From NCBI RefSeq assembly GCF_900130055.1, contig NZ_FQXU01000004.1:496001-560000 (forward strand): a stretch of DNA of 64,000 bases, read 5' to 3'. The stretch comes from Clostridium intestinale DSM 6191 (GTDB lineage Bacteria > Bacillota > Clostridia > Clostridiales > Clostridiaceae). The notes beneath the pieces were generated by a model. That model was given only the letters and a program-made list of their open reading frames with translations. It had not been told where the DNA came from and made no database searches. The position numbers and the translations under genes are program-made. Shown piece by piece: positions 42,886 through 52,048 of the stretch (the first letter of the stretch is position 1; each line of letters starts with the position of its first letter).

Positions 42886-43950
42886 ATGAGAAAATACTTT
42901 TTAGATAATATTAGATGGATAAGTATTCTATTACTTTTTCCCTATCACACTTGCATGATTTATAATAACTGGGGTGAAAACTTTTATGTTAAAAGTTCTG
43001 GTGTATCTATTTTAAGTGCCTTTATCCAAGGTACTTCTCCTTGGTTTATGCCTTTTTTATTTGTTATAGCGGGAATAAGTTCTAACTATGCACTTAAGAA
43101 AAGAACTCCTAAAGAGTTTATAAACGAAAGAAGAGCAAAATTATTAAATCCTCTTCTTTATGGAATTTTATTTATAGTTCCTATTCAAACCTTTTTTGCT
43201 GAGAAATTTCATAATGAATATACAGGAAGTTATTTTTACCAATATATATTATTTTTCACAAAGTCAACTGACCTAAGTGGATACACTGGAGGTTTTACTC
43301 CTGCTCATCTATGGTTTATTTTCTATTTATTTATCATTTCACTTTTAGCTATTCCTATTGTGACTAAATATGATAAAAGTAATATTAGCTTGAAAGTTAA
43401 TAATCTATCAGTTATTGGATTGATTCCTTTATTTATATTTCCTTTATTTATGTCACTAATCTTAGATATAGGTGGTAAAAGTATAGGCGAATTTTTTGCT
43501 CTATTTATGTTAGGGTATGTGGTATTATCTGAGGATATTATTCAAGAAAAACTTGAAAACAATAGGTTTATTTTATTTATAAGCTTTATTATATTAACAA
43601 CATTAAATCTATTAATTATATACCTTTGGAAGGTTAATATTGGAATATTTCATGATGTTTATATTAGAATTATTGCTTGGATTGGAATCTTAGGAATTAT
43701 CGGTATGGGAAAACATTATTTAAATTTCTCAAATAACATTACTAAGTATTTTTCTAAAGCTTCTTTTCCTATTTATGTTTTTCATCAATCTTATGTAATA
43801 TTAGTAGGTTATTACTCCCTAAAATTATTTACCCCTATCTCTACGCAAGTTATTTTTATAATTTTAGGAAGCTTTATATTAACAATGATTACTTATGAAG
43901 TTTTTAGAAAAGTGTCTTTTTTAAGAAATATGTTTGGTATTAAAAAGTAA
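42886..43950 (+). CDS. Membrane acyltransferase (acyltransferase 3 family)
   Basis: 354 residues with about ten TMs. FLDNIRWISILLLFPYHTCMI contains the conserved Arg and catalytic His of family 3; LWFIFYLFIISLLAIP and a late YVFHQSYVILVGYY are also typical. Such enzymes O-acylate sugars of wall polymers or secondary products. Start ATG 42886 with AAGGAGG upstream. Last gene of the plus-strand run, ending in a bidirectional terminator. Confidence 0.86.
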   Translation: MRKYFLDNIRWISILLLFPYHTCMIYNNWGENFYVKSSGVSILSAFIQGTSPWFMPFLFVIAGISSNYALKKRTPKEFINERRAKLLNPLLYGILFIVPIQTFFAEKFHNEYTGSYFYQYILFFTKSTDLSGYTGGFTPAHLWFIFYLFIISLLAIPIVTKYDKSNISLKVNNLSVIGLIPLFIFPLFMSLILDIGGKSIGEFFALFMLGYVVLSEDIIQEKLENNRFILFISFIILTTLNLLIIYLWKVNIGIFHDVYIRIIAWIGILGIIGMGKHYLNFSNNITKYFSKASFPIYVFHQSYVILVGYYSLKLFTPISTQVIFIILGSFILTMITYEVFRKVSFLRNMFGIKK

Positions 43951-43980
43951 TTACAGCCTATTTTATTTAGAAGCCTTAAA

Positions 43981-44031
43981 CAAAACAACCTAGGATTGTT
44001 ATCTTTATCAACAATTCCAGGTTGTTTTGTA
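43981..44031. terminator. Bidirectional terminator between the acyltransferase gene and tenI
   Basis: ACAAAACAACCT...AGGTTGTTTTGT, a 12 bp perfect outer stem with partial inner pairing, between convergent genes. Confidence 0.85.
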
Positions 44032-44032
44032 T

Positions 44033-44629
44033 CTATACTCTATATTCTTTTAAAGTACTTTTTATATCTTTACTCTTCATCAAAGTACTCATTACAGCTA
44101 TTCCCTCGCACCCTGTATTTTTAACTTCTTTAACATTGCTTGGCAATATTCCTCCTAAAGCTACAACTTTACAAGAAACCTCTTTTTTAACCTTACTAAT
44201 AAAGTCTACTCCTTTTGGTTCTAATCCCTTTTTACATTCAGTGTTAAATATATGAGAAACCAAAACATAACTAGCCCCTTTTTTATCAGCTTCAATAGCC
44301 TCTTCTAAACTATGAACTGAAACACCTACTTCTTTAAAACTATAAATCTGCTTATTATCCTGCTCCATAAACACTTGAAATGGTAGCTGTATTCCGTAAG
44401 CCTTAAGTTTTATTCCACCCTCTATATTTGAGTTTAAGATAAGTTTTGTCTTATTTTCATCTATAACTTCTTTTACCTTATTCCCTAACTTAACTAAATC
44501 ATCAAAACCTAAATCTTTTTCTCTTAGTATTATATTATCTACTCCATTTTCTGAGCATTCTTTAATTACTTGTAAGAACTCCTCTTCATTACTTACGAGT
44601 TTTCTATTAGTTATTAAATATATTTTCAT
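44033..44629 (-). CDS. tenI: Thiazole tautomerase (TenI)
   Basis: 198 residues, ThiE-like TIM barrel. It lacks the HxGQxD pyrophosphate motif of ThiE and instead shows VLVSHIFNTECKKGLEPKG, the TenI pattern with its catalytic His, and GVSVHSLEEA. TenI isomerises the thiazole carboxylate phosphate made by ThiG. Last gene of the thi operon, 3 nt after thiC. No thiamine phosphate synthase (thiE) is in the window. Confidence 0.82.
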   Translation of the reverse strand: MKIYLITNRKLVSNEEEFLQVIKECSENGVDNIILREKDLGFDDLVKLGNKVKEVIDENKTKLILNSNIEGGIKLKAYGIQLPFQVFMEQDNKQIYSFKEVGVSVHSLEEAIEADKKGASYVLVSHIFNTECKKGLEPKGVDFISKVKKEVSCKVVALGGILPSNVKEVKNTGCEGIAVMSTLMKSKDIKSTLKEYRV

Positions 44630-44632
44630 AAT

Positions 44633-45946
44633 TTAAGCATCTTCTCTCAAGATATTTATATCCTTACCTTCAAGAATTCTTTTCATATTTCTCATAGAAC
44701 ACATCTTTCCACACATTGTACAGGAATCTGAATGTTCTGGCATAGATTCTTCTCTGTATCTCCTAGGCTTTTCTGGCTCTAAAGCTAAATTGAACATCTC
44801 TTCCCAATCTATATCAGCTCTTGCCTTACTCATTTTGTTATCCCATTCACTAGCCCCTTTTATACCTTTTGCTATATCTGCCGCATGCGCAGCTATTTTT
44901 GAAGCTACAATTCCTTCTTTCATATCTTCAAGATTTGGAAGTCTTAGATGTTCTGCTGGAGTTACATAACATAAAAAGTCTGCTCCATAGGTTGCTGCAA
45001 TAGCTCCTCCTATAGCTGAAGTTATATGATCATATCCTGGCGCTACATCAGTAACCAATGGACCTAAAACATAAAATGGAGCTCCGTGGCATAATTTTTT
45101 CTGTAGTAGCATGTTAGCTTCGATTTCATTAATAGCCATGTGTCCTGGACCTTCTACAATGATTTGAACATTTCTCTCCCAAGCCCTTTTTGTTAATTCT
45201 CCTAAAGTTATTAATTCTTTAATTTGAGAAGCATCTGTAGCATCATTTATTGAACCTGGCCTTAATGCATCGCCTAGGGATATGGTCATATCATATTTTT
45301 CACATATATCTAATAACCTATCATAATGTTCATAGAAGGGATTTTCTTTATTATTTAGTTCCATCCATGCAAATAATAAAGAACCTCCTCTTGAAACTAT
45401 ATGGGTTAATCTTTTATTCCTTTTAAAAGTATTAGCTGATTCTCTATTTAATCCAGCATGAATTGTAATAAAGTCAACTCCATCCTCTCCATGTTTTTCT
45501 ACAACCCTAAAAAATTCATCAACTGTTATATCCTTAAGTTCTTTGTCATAAAATCCTACTGCATCATAAATAGGCACTGTTCCTATCATAGCTGGAGACA
45601 TTTCTACTATTCTTCTTCTAAGCCCCTCTGTTTTTCCATAGTTAGAAAGATCCATTATAGCTTCAGCCTTCATATCAATTGCAATTCTAACCTTTTCTAA
45701 CTCTTGATCAAAATCGCAACAATCCTTTGATATACCTAAGTTAACATTTATCTTAGTTCTAAGCCCTTGTCCTACACCTTCTGGAGATATGTTCTTATGA
45801 TTTTTATTAGCTGGTATTGCTACCTTACCTTCAGAAACTAATCCTCTTAGCTCCTCAACATTCATTTTCTCTTTTTCCGCTACTATTTCCATCTCTTTTG
45901 TTATTATTCCTTTTTTTGCTGCATCCATTTGAGTAGTGTAATTCAT
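44633..45946 (-). CDS. thiC: Phosphomethylpyrimidine synthase
   Basis: 437 residues. Radical-SAM enzyme that converts AIR to HMP-P. The C-terminal [11 protein letters not shown] carries the CxxCxxxxC 4Fe-4S cluster; core motifs [30 protein letters not shown] and [30 protein letters not shown] are intact. Length is that of the shorter ThiC class. Coupled to tenI (3 nt). Confidence 0.95.
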   Translation of the reverse strand: MNYTTQMDAAKKGIITKEMEIVAEKEKMNVEELRGLVSEGKVAIPANKNHKNISPEGVGQGLRTKINVNLGISKDCCDFDQELEKVRIAIDMKAEAIMDLSNYGKTEGLRRRIVEMSPAMIGTVPIYDAVGFYDKELKDITVDEFFRVVEKHGEDGVDFITIHAGLNRESANTFKRNKRLTHIVSRGGSLLFAWMELNNKENPFYEHYDRLLDICEKYDMTISLGDALRPGSINDATDASQIKELITLGELTKRAWERNVQIIVEGPGHMAINEIEANMLLQKKLCHGAPFYVLGPLVTDVAPGYDHITSAIGGAIAATYGADFLCYVTPAEHLRLPNLEDMKEGIVASKIAAHAADIAKGIKGASEWDNKMSKARADIDWEEMFNLALEPEKPRRYREESMPEHSDSCTMCGKMCSMRNMKRILEGKDINILREDA

Positions 45947-45966
45947 ATATACGCCCTCCTAGAAAT

Positions 45967-47085
45967 TTATATAGTTTCCCAATCCTTAAATATTGGTTGA
46001 TAACCTTTATTTATAAGCATATTTTTTATTTCTACTGCAGATCTTCCATCCGATATCTCAAACTGTTCTTCACCAACTTCTACATCAGAGGAATGTCCCC
46101 CGACATGAGTAGAAACTCCTGCTGATATCTTATTAACCCCTAAAGGTATTAAGTGTTCCCTTAGCTCTCCGCTTTCTCTTGTAGATATATTTAAAGAAGC
46201 TGTAGGTTTAAATATTCTCATGGCTAATATAGCTTGTACTAAATCCATATCACTTAAAGGAAGAATATCATCATATCCTCCAACACAAGGTCTTATCCTA
46301 GGAAAGGAATAAGCTATGTCTACCTCTGGATATTTTTTAAGTAAATAATCTCCGTGTAATCCTGTAAAAAACGCTTCTTTTCTAAAATCTTCTAGTCCAA
46401 GCAGTGCACCTATTCCTAAGGTTCTCATGCCTGCTTTTGCCCCTCTTTCTGGAGCATCTATTCTAAAGCTGTAATTACTTTTAGGTCCTTTTATATGAAC
46501 CTTTTTATAAATTTCTTTATTATAAACTTCTTGATATACTGTAAGTCCATCTACTCCTGCTTCTACTACTTTTCTGTAACTCTCTTCATTCATTGGATAT
46601 ATTTCTATAGATACAGACGGGAAGTATTTCTTTAAAATCTTTGTAGCCTCTACTATATATTCAGTTGGATTATGATACTCACTTTCCCCAGTAAGAATCA
46701 ATATATGCTTAAACCCTTGACTTGATATAGCTTTAGCTTCAACCTCTATTTCTTCCATAGTTAGCTTTCTTCTTTTTATTTTGTTTTTAGCACTATAGCC
46801 ACAGTAAGCACATAAATTAACACAGTAGTTAGCTAGGTATAAAGGAGTGTAAAGTAAAACTGCCCCTCCAAAATACTGTTTAGTCAATTTATTAGCTCTT
46901 TGAGCTATTTCTTCTAAGACTTCCACAGCCTTAGGTGAAAGAAGATTTAAAAGATCCTTTGGTAATAAATTATCCTTATAAATGCTTTTTCTAACATCTT
47001 CTATAGTCACCTTAGAAAAGTATTCATCAAAATCAAAATCTTTATAACTATCTACTACCTCTTCATAGCTACTATAATTATTCAT
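45967..47085 (-). CDS. thiH: 2-Iminoacetate synthase (tyrosine lyase)
   Basis: 372 residues, radical-SAM enzyme with the [14 protein letters not shown] cluster motif. Cleaves tyrosine to dehydroglycine for Thi[15 protein letters not shown] and the [11 protein letters not shown] segments are characteristic. Overlaps the end of thiG by 8 nt. Its use implies the anaerobic thiazole route rather than glycine oxidase (ThiO). Confidence 0.94.
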   Translation of the reverse strand: MNNYSSYEEVVDSYKDFDFDEYFSKVTIEDVRKSIYKDNLLPKDLLNLLSPKAVEVLEEIAQRANKLTKQYFGGAVLLYTPLYLANYCVNLCAYCGYSAKNKIKRRKLTMEEIEVEAKAISSQGFKHILILTGESEYHNPTEYIVEATKILKKYFPSVSIEIYPMNEESYRKVVEAGVDGLTVYQEVYNKEIYKKVHIKGPKSNYSFRIDAPERGAKAGMRTLGIGALLGLEDFRKEAFFTGLHGDYLLKKYPEVDIAYSFPRIRPCVGGYDDILPLSDMDLVQAILAMRIFKPTASLNISTRESGELREHLIPLGVNKISAGVSTHVGGHSSDVEVGEEQFEISDGRSAVEIKNMLINKGYQPIFKDWETI

Positions 47086-47860
47086 TTCTATCGCCTACCT
47101 TTAAAAAACCTGTTAATGGTGATGATGCCTTTGCAAAATCTGATACATGTCCAGCTCCAGCTAAGTAGGATAATCTTCCTGCTTTAATAGCTAACTTAAA
47201 AGCTTCTCCCATAAGTACTGGGTCATCTGACGAAGCTATTCCTGTATTAACTAAACAGGCTGCAGCTCCCATTTCCATTGCTTCTGCTGCATGAGATGGC
47301 TTCCCTATACCAGCATCTACTATAATTGGGGCATTTATTTCTTCTATCATTATTTTTATTATTTCTTTTGTCTTAATCCCTCTATTTGATCCTATTGGTG
47401 CACCTAGAGGCATTACAGCTGCTGCACCTGCTTCAATCATCATTTTTCCAAAATATATATCTGGATTCATGTATGGTAAAACTACAAACCCCTCTTTAGC
47501 TAAAACTTCTGTAGCCTTTAAGGTTTCAAGGTTATCTGGCATTAAATATTTTGAATCTGATATAACTTCGATTTTTATCCAATTTCCACAGCCCATAGCC
47601 TTAGCTATCCTAGCTATTCTTATTGCCTCCTCAGCATTTCTTGCTCCTGAAGTGTTAGGAAGTAACACCATATCTTTAGGAATATGTTCTAGTATGTTTT
47701 CCTCTTTGTTATCAAAATCTACTCTTCTTATAGCTAATGTAATAACCTCTGCACCTGATGCTTTAACTACTTCTGGTATCAATTTGTTTGATGAATATTT
47801 TCCTGTTCCAATTAATAATCTGCTATCTAATTCTTTACCTGCTATAACTAACTTATCCAT
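47078..47860 (-). CDS. thiG: Thiazole synthase
   Basis: 260 residues, TIM barrel that condenses DXP, dehydroglycine and the ThiS thiocarboxylate. [18 protein letters not shown] with the Schiff-base Lys region, [23 protein letters not shown], and [19 protein letters not shown] are present. Start ATG 47860; an earlier ATG at 47875 would place five extra residues ahead of GAGG. Confidence 0.93.
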   Translation of the reverse strand: MDKLVIAGKELDSRLLIGTGKYSSNKLIPEVVKASGAEVITLAIRRVDFDNKEENILEHIPKDMVLLPNTSGARNAEEAIRIARIAKAMGCGNWIKIEVISDSKYLMPDNLETLKATEVLAKEGFVVLPYMNPDIYFGKMMIEAGAAAVMPLGAPIGSNRGIKTKEIIKIMIEEINAPIIVDAGIGKPSHAAEAMEMGAAACLVNTGIASSDDPVLMGEAFKLAIKAGRLSYLAGAGHVSDFAKASSPLTGFLKVGDRNE

Positions 47861-47884
47861 TTTAAAACTCCTCATTTAATAATT

Positions 47885-48085
47885 TTATTTTGAACCTCCA
47901 CCCATAAAACTAATTATTTCTATAGAATCATCCTCATTTAATAGTCTGCCTTCAATGTCTTCCCTATTAACTATTTCATAATTAATTTCTACTACAATTC
48001 TATTTGGATCAACTTTAAGATCTTTAAGTAATTCAACTAAACTTCTACTCTCTTTGAGTGCGTATTCTTTTCCATTAACCTGCAT
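47885..48085 (-). CDS. thiS: Thiamine biosynthesis sulfur carrier ThiS, with C-terminal GGGSK
   Basis: 66 residues, beta-grasp ubiquitin-like fold (MQVNGKEYALKESRSL ... IISFMGGGSK). ThiS normally ends in a bare Gly-Gly that is adenylated and thiocarboxylated; here two further residues, Ser-Lys, follow three Gly before the stop. Either the tail is trimmed or the sulfur is loaded differently. No thiF for adenylation is in the operon. The frame is open 22 codons upstream, but GGGGAGGTG lies next to ATG 48085. First gene of the thi operon. Confidence 0.88.
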   Translation of the reverse strand: MQVNGKEYALKESRSLVELLKDLKVDPNRIVVEINYEIVNREDIEGRLLNEDDSIEIISFMGGGSK

Positions 48086-48126
48086 TTTATCACCTCCCCT
48101 AACTTTATTTATATATCTTGAACCTG

Positions 48127-48185
48127 ACCGGTTGACTGCTTGACCGGTCAACTTGTCAAGTAGTCAACCGGTTAAGTAGTCAACC
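48127..48185 (-). repeat. Large hairpin and direct repeats in the thi leader
   Basis: ACCGGTTGACT-g-CTTGAC (48127-48144) pairs with GTCAAG-t-AGTCAACCGGT (48155-48172) around a CGGTCAACTT loop. The 12-mer AAGTAGTCAACC occurs at 48158-48169 and again at 48174-48185. GC content is far above the surroundings. It lies between the riboswitch terminator and the thiS start, within the transcript. Confidence 0.7.
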
Positions 48186-48198
48186 AGCCAAATTATCA

Positions 48199-48226
48199 TA
48201 AAAAAAAGACTTCCCGAAGGAAGCCT
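48199..48226 (-). terminator. TPP-riboswitch expression platform terminator
   Basis: On the minus strand GGCTTCC-ttcg-GGAAGTC followed by TTTTTTTT, just downstream of the riboswitch aptamer. TPP binding would promote its formation. Confidence 0.85.
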
Positions 48227-48267
48227 AAAGTTCTCTAAAAGTAGATACTATGCGTATACACTGATAA

Positions 48268-48353
48268 ATCTGCTTCCCTACGGTGGTACTAACCACGTCA
48301 GGTTCTTAGAGTTAGAATATCAATTCCTCTCAGCCAAAAGGCACCCCTAGCAA
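48268..48353 (-). promoter_or_regulatory. TPP (thi-box) riboswitch
   Basis: On the minus strand GCTAGGGGTGCC...TGGCTGAGAGG (P1/P2), a CTCTAAGAACCTGACGTGG arm and GTTAGTACCACCGTAGGGAAG close the aptamer; the GGCTGAGAGG and AACCTGA...CGTAGGGAA signatures are unmistakable. It precedes thiS and a strong terminator, giving repression of the operon when TPP is abundant. Confidence 0.95.
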
Positions 48354-48374
48354 AAAATTATTCTATTTTGGTAC

Positions 48375-48403
48375 ATTATACATCTTATAACTTTATATGT
48401 AAA
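48375..48403 (-). promoter_or_regulatory. thi operon promoter
   Basis: TTTACA (plus 48398-48403) and TATAAT (48375-48380) with a 17 bp spacer on the minus strand, starting transcription about 20 nt before the riboswitch. Confidence 0.75.
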
Positions 48404-48426
48404 TGCTTGTTTTATAATTTAATATA

Positions 48427-49056
48427 TTAACATAAACTCCACATGTTGTTTAGTTTATCTCTAAACCTCCCTATAGCCTCTTTAGTTTCTTCTCTATCTT
48501 TCTTTGATAAGTTTCCTCTACCGCATCTATCTGCATAAGATAATAGAGCAATTTCTTCTACAGAAGTTTCTTCAACAAGTTTTCTTGGGTTCCCAAAAGG
48601 AAGATTTTTTTCAACATAAAGATAATGCATATGATATTTTACTAACTTACTAACTTTATCTATAAAATCCTGGTCATCCTCAACTTCTCTTAATAATCTT
48701 ATAACCATCTCTGCACCTACTGTATCATGGTCATAAGACGTCCATCTCCCTTTTCTCTTGACTGTTGTTTTAACCTTTCCTATATCATGTAACAAAGCTC
48801 CCCACATAAAGGCTCTTTTATCTGTACTCTTTTCTCTAAGCAGAGCCGCCTCATCTACAACCAACATAACATGGTTCCACACATTTCCCTCTGGATGATA
48901 TTTAGGCTCTTGAGGTATATCCATTAGTTCTCGTATTATACTAAATGATGTGTCATCTGTTTCTTTAGATGCAATTAATTCATTAAGCTTATTTGATGGT
49001 TTTTCTTCTTCCAAAAGATATTTTTCAATTTTATTAAACACTTCTTTATTGTCCAT
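48427..49056 (-). CDS. HD-domain phosphohydrolase
   Basis: 209 residues. Metal site: His in HPEGNVWNHVMLV and LLHDIGKVKTT with the HD pair, then YDHDTVGAEMV and KYHMHYLY. The HDIG-like order resembles the HD domain of tRNA nucleotidyltransferases and YqeK-type phosphatases. A nucleotide substrate is likely but not determined. Monocistronic. Confidence 0.82.
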   Translation of the reverse strand: MDNKEVFNKIEKYLLEEEKPSNKLNELIASKETDDTSFSIIRELMDIPQEPKYHPEGNVWNHVMLVVDEAALLREKSTDKRAFMWGALLHDIGKVKTTVKRKGRWTSYDHDTVGAEMVIRLLREVEDDQDFIDKVSKLVKYHMHYLYVEKNLPFGNPRKLVEETSVEEIALLSYADRCGRGNLSKKDREETKEAIGRFRDKLNNMWSLC

Positions 49057-49135
49057 ATTTACCTCTCACTAATTTAATATTCTTTATTCTTATTATTACC
49101 TAAGCTCTTTAGCTGTATTCAATGGCTCAAAAAGC

Positions 49136-49180
49136 AAAAAAAAGTTGCAGAACTATTATATAACTAGTTCTACAACTTTT
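49136..49180 (-). terminator. Terminator of the opu operon
   Basis: On the minus strand GAAAAGTTGTAGAACT/AGTTCTGCAACTTTT with TTTTTGC behind, just past the permease-binding protein stop codon. Confidence 0.8.
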
Positions 49181-49183
49181 CAT

Positions 49184-50740
49184 CTAAATTAAATTATTTT
49201 CTTTTAAGAACTCTCTTGCAACTGCATCTGGATCCATATTCTCTTCATCAACTTTATAATTTAAACTTCTCATTTTTTCCTCAGTTAACACCCCTGCTAA
49301 CTTATTTATTAATGGTTTTAGCTCTGGGTATTTTTCTAAAGTATCTTCTCTTACAACTGGAACTGCATCATATGGTGGGAAAAAGTGTTTATCATCTTCT
49401 AAAACTTTTAACTTAAAGCCTTCCAGTAATCCATCAGTGGAGAAAGCATCTATTACGTCTGATTCATTTGATTGTATAGAGGTATATCTTAAACCTCCAT
49501 CTATTCCTTTTGTATCTTTAAAGTTCATGTTATATGTCTTTTGAAGTCCTAAATATCCATCTTCTCTATTTAAGAATTCCATAGTTGAACCTAACCTAAG
49601 TTCACCACTTACTTTGGCTAAATCAGAGAAGGAATTAAGATTATATTTATCTGCTGTTTCTTGTTTAACTGCAAGTGTATAAGTATTATTAAACCCTAAT
49701 GGTTCAAGCCAAGTTGACCCATAGTTCTTCTCAAATTCATCTTTAACTGTATTATAAGCTATATCCTTATCGCTTGTACTTTCCATTCCAAGTATGTTAA
49801 CTAAGGCTGTTCCTGTATATTCTACATACATATCAATTCCACCAGCTTTTAAGGCATTAAATGCTATAGATGAACCTCCTAAATTCATTTTTCTTTCTAC
49901 TTCTATATCTGTATTCTCTTCAATAAGAGTTGCTACCATGTTACCTAATATTAACTGCTCATTAAAGTTTTTAGAACCTATTACAATTTTATCTTTATTT
50001 ACAAACATTGTTTTTGAAAAATTAAATAATATAACTAAAGTCAATACTCCGCATGTAACAGCCAATATTCTTTTAGTTATTTTTCTATTTTTAATAGTAT
50101 TATCTACAGCTATTCCTTCTGGAGTAACAACATCTTCTATCTTACCTATTATGAAATCTATGACTAAAGCAAGTATACATGCTGGAATTGCACCTGCTAA
50201 AATCATATTTGAATTAACAGTTTGTACACCTGAGAATACTAGGTATCCAAGACCTCCACCTCCAACAAAGGCTGCTATAGTCATTAACCCTACAGCTGTA
50301 ACTGCTGATATTCTTATACCTGCCATTATTAAGGGAAGTGATAGTGGTAATTCAACCTTTAATAACATTTCTGTTTTGGTCATTCCCATTGCTCTTGCAG
50401 CTTCCATAGTATCTTTGTTTAAGTTATTTATTGCTGCATAGGTGTTTTTAAGTATTGGTAAAAGTGAATATAGTAGTACCATTAATATAGCTGGTTTAGA
50501 ACCAATTCCAAGTATAGGAATTAAAAATCCTAATAGTGCTAAGCTTGGTACTGCTTGAACTAAATTAGCAAATCCAATTATAGGCTTTGCCAAAGAACGC
50601 TTTCTAGTTATAAAAATTCCTAATGGTACACCTATTATTATAGCTAAAAGAACTGCTATAAAAGTAAGCTGTATATGCTCAATTACTAAACTTATAATTT
50701 GATCTTTTCTACTTATTACAAAATCTATAAATGCCTTCAT
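49184..50740 (-). CDS. Osmolyte ABC transporter permease fused to substrate-binding protein
   Basis: 518 residues. Residues about 1-210 are a six-TM OpuCB-type permease with the coupling helix [29 protein letters not shown]; a further TM (about 227-248) anchors the C-terminal binding domain (about 252-518) that begins [17 protein letters not shown], the QAT-family signature, and contains [18 protein letters not shown]. Fused permease/binding chains occur in the OpuF and BusB classes. Substrates are probably glycine betaine, carnitine or choline. Starts 12 nt after the ATPase gene. Confidence 0.9.
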   Translation of the reverse strand: MKAFIDFVISRKDQIISLVIEHIQLTFIAVLLAIIIGVPLGIFITRKRSLAKPIIGFANLVQAVPSLALLGFLIPILGIGSKPAILMVLLYSLLPILKNTYAAINNLNKDTMEAARAMGMTKTEMLLKVELPLSLPLIMAGIRISAVTAVGLMTIAAFVGGGGLGYLVFSGVQTVNSNMILAGAIPACILALVIDFIIGKIEDVVTPEGIAVDNTIKNRKITKRILAVTCGVLTLVILFNFSKTMFVNKDKIVIGSKNFNEQLILGNMVATLIEENTDIEVERKMNLGGSSIAFNALKAGGIDMYVEYTGTALVNILGMESTSDKDIAYNTVKDEFEKNYGSTWLEPLGFNNTYTLAVKQETADKYNLNSFSDLAKVSGELRLGSTMEFLNREDGYLGLQKTYNMNFKDTKGIDGGLRYTSIQSNESDVIDAFSTDGLLEGFKLKVLEDDKHFFPPYDAVPVVREDTLEKYPELKPLINKLAGVLTEEKMRSLNYKVDEENMDPDAVAREFLKENNLI

Positions 50741-50752
50741 AAGATATTCCCC

Positions 50753-51859
50753 CTACTCTAAATATTGATTCGAAAGTACTGATACCAATGTTGATTTAGT
50801 TATTAATCCTAATAACTTTTTATTTTCAACTACTGGTACATACCCAATAGATTTTTCATTCATAGTTTCTAATATCTCTATTATTGAGGCATCCTTAGAT
50901 ACTGATATTATATCCTTTTCCATAACTTCTTCCACAAATTGTTTATCTTGATTTATTCTTATGGATTTCATGGTTATTATACCTTCAAGCTCTCTCTCTT
51001 TATTTACTAGTAGTAGAGAATCTACTTTTTTACCTCTCATTAACTCAAGCGCTTGGAATAGAGTTCTTGCTTTATTAGATACTACAGGCTCTTCTATCAT
51101 TATATCTGTAGCCTTTATCATTTCAGGATTGTTCCATATTCTGCTTTTTCCTATAAACTCTTCTACAAATCCTTCTGCTGGATTTTTAATAATATTTTCT
51201 GGTTTATCTAACTGCAGTATGTCTCCATCCTTCATTATGCAGATTCTATCTCCTATTTTTATTGCCTCATCCATATCATGAGTAACAAACACTATTGTCT
51301 TTTTAAACTCTTGTTGTATATTAAAAAGCTCTTCCTGTAATTGTGCTCTTGTAATAGGGTCAAGTGCACTAAATGGTTCGTCCATAAGTATTACTTCTGG
51401 ATTTGTTGCAAAGGCTCTTGCTACTCCTACCCTTTGCTGCTGACCACCACTTAAATCTCTTGGATATCTATCTATATATTTTTGTGGCTCTAGTCCTACC
51501 ATATTTAATAACTCTTCAGTTCTAGATTTTATTTTTTCTTCATCCCATTTTAATAACTTTGGAACTAAAGCTATATTTTCACCTACTGTCATATGAGGAA
51601 ATAATCCGGTCTGCTGTATTACATACCCCATATTCCTTCTTAAAGCTATAGTATCTATATCCTTAATTGCTGTACTATTTAGCAATATTTCTCCTTCAGA
51701 TGTTGGTATTAATTTATTAATCATCTTTAATAAAGTTGTTTTTCCACATCCACTAGGACCAATTAGCACCATCAACTCGCCTGTGTTTATGGTTAGATCT
51801 ATATTCTTTAGTACTTTTGTTTTCCCGTAGCTTTTGGAAACATTTTTAAATTCTAGCAT
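50753..51859 (-). CDS. Osmolyte ABC transporter ATPase with tandem CBS domains
   Basis: 368 residues. ABC domain (about 1-240) with IGPSGCGKTT, LSGGQQQRVG, and VILMDEPFSALDPITR; a CBS pair follows (about 250-365, MRGKKVDSLLLVNKERE and MNEKSIGYVPVVENKK). In Listeria the CBS domains of OpuCA bind c-di-AMP and switch the transporter off. This, with the BusR-like repressor nearby, suggests double control by c-di-AMP. Start ATG 51859 with GGGGGA upstream. Confidence 0.9.
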   Translation of the reverse strand: MLEFKNVSKSYGKTKVLKNIDLTINTGELMVLIGPSGCGKTTLLKMINKLIPTSEGEILLNSTAIKDIDTIALRRNMGYVIQQTGLFPHMTVGENIALVPKLLKWDEEKIKSRTEELLNMVGLEPQKYIDRYPRDLSGGQQQRVGVARAFATNPEVILMDEPFSALDPITRAQLQEELFNIQQEFKKTIVFVTHDMDEAIKIGDRICIMKDGDILQLDKPENIIKNPAEGFVEEFIGKSRIWNNPEMIKATDIMIEEPVVSNKARTLFQALELMRGKKVDSLLLVNKERELEGIITMKSIRINQDKQFVEEVMEKDIISVSKDASIIEILETMNEKSIGYVPVVENKKLLGLITKSTLVSVLSNQYLE

Positions 51860-51881
51860 ATATTCTTCCCCCTTTTAAGCT

Positions 51882-51954
51882 GACAACTCATTTCCAAAAA
51901 TAAGTTGTCTCTAGCTAACAACTCTATCATATCACAAAGTTGTTTCTTTTGCAA
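51882..51954 (-). promoter_or_regulatory. opu promoter with paired inverted repeats (candidate BusR operator)
   Basis: TTGCAA (51949-51954), a 17 bp spacer, and TATGAT (51926-51931) form a promoter on the minus strand. Two inverted repeats lie over it: AACAACT/AGTTGTT (51917-51923, 51938-51944), spanning the -10 and spacer, and GACAACT/AGTTGTC (51882-51888, 51903-51909) just downstream. The four half-sites repeat at a near-constant pitch, which suits a tetrameric repressor. Confidence 0.65.
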
Positions 51955-51978
51955 ATTACTATGTCAGTTTCAAAATGT

Positions 51979-52026
51979 AAAAAGCTGTTAAATTTTATTT
52001 TTTACATAAAATCTAACAGCTTTTTT
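51979..52026 (-). terminator. Terminator of the BusR-like gene
   Basis: GCTGTTAGATTTTAT / ATAAAATTTAACAGC on the minus strand, followed by TTTTTAC, about 22 nt past the stop codon. Confidence 0.85.
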
Positions 52027-52048
52027 GCCTTACATCACTATGTTATTT

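Noticed and set aside
44033-44629. Thiamine phosphate synthase (ThiE)
   Set aside because: Lacks the HxGQxD pyrophosphate-binding motif and has the TenI HIFNTxCKKG motif instead.
48127-48185. CRISPR or second riboswitch
   Set aside because: Only two to three short repeats and one large hairpin; the TPP aptamer and terminator upstream already explain control of the operon.
49794-50441. 215-codon plus-strand frame inside the opu permease gene
   Set aside because: Despite its length it is the complement of a clear permease-binding protein; no start signal or domain.
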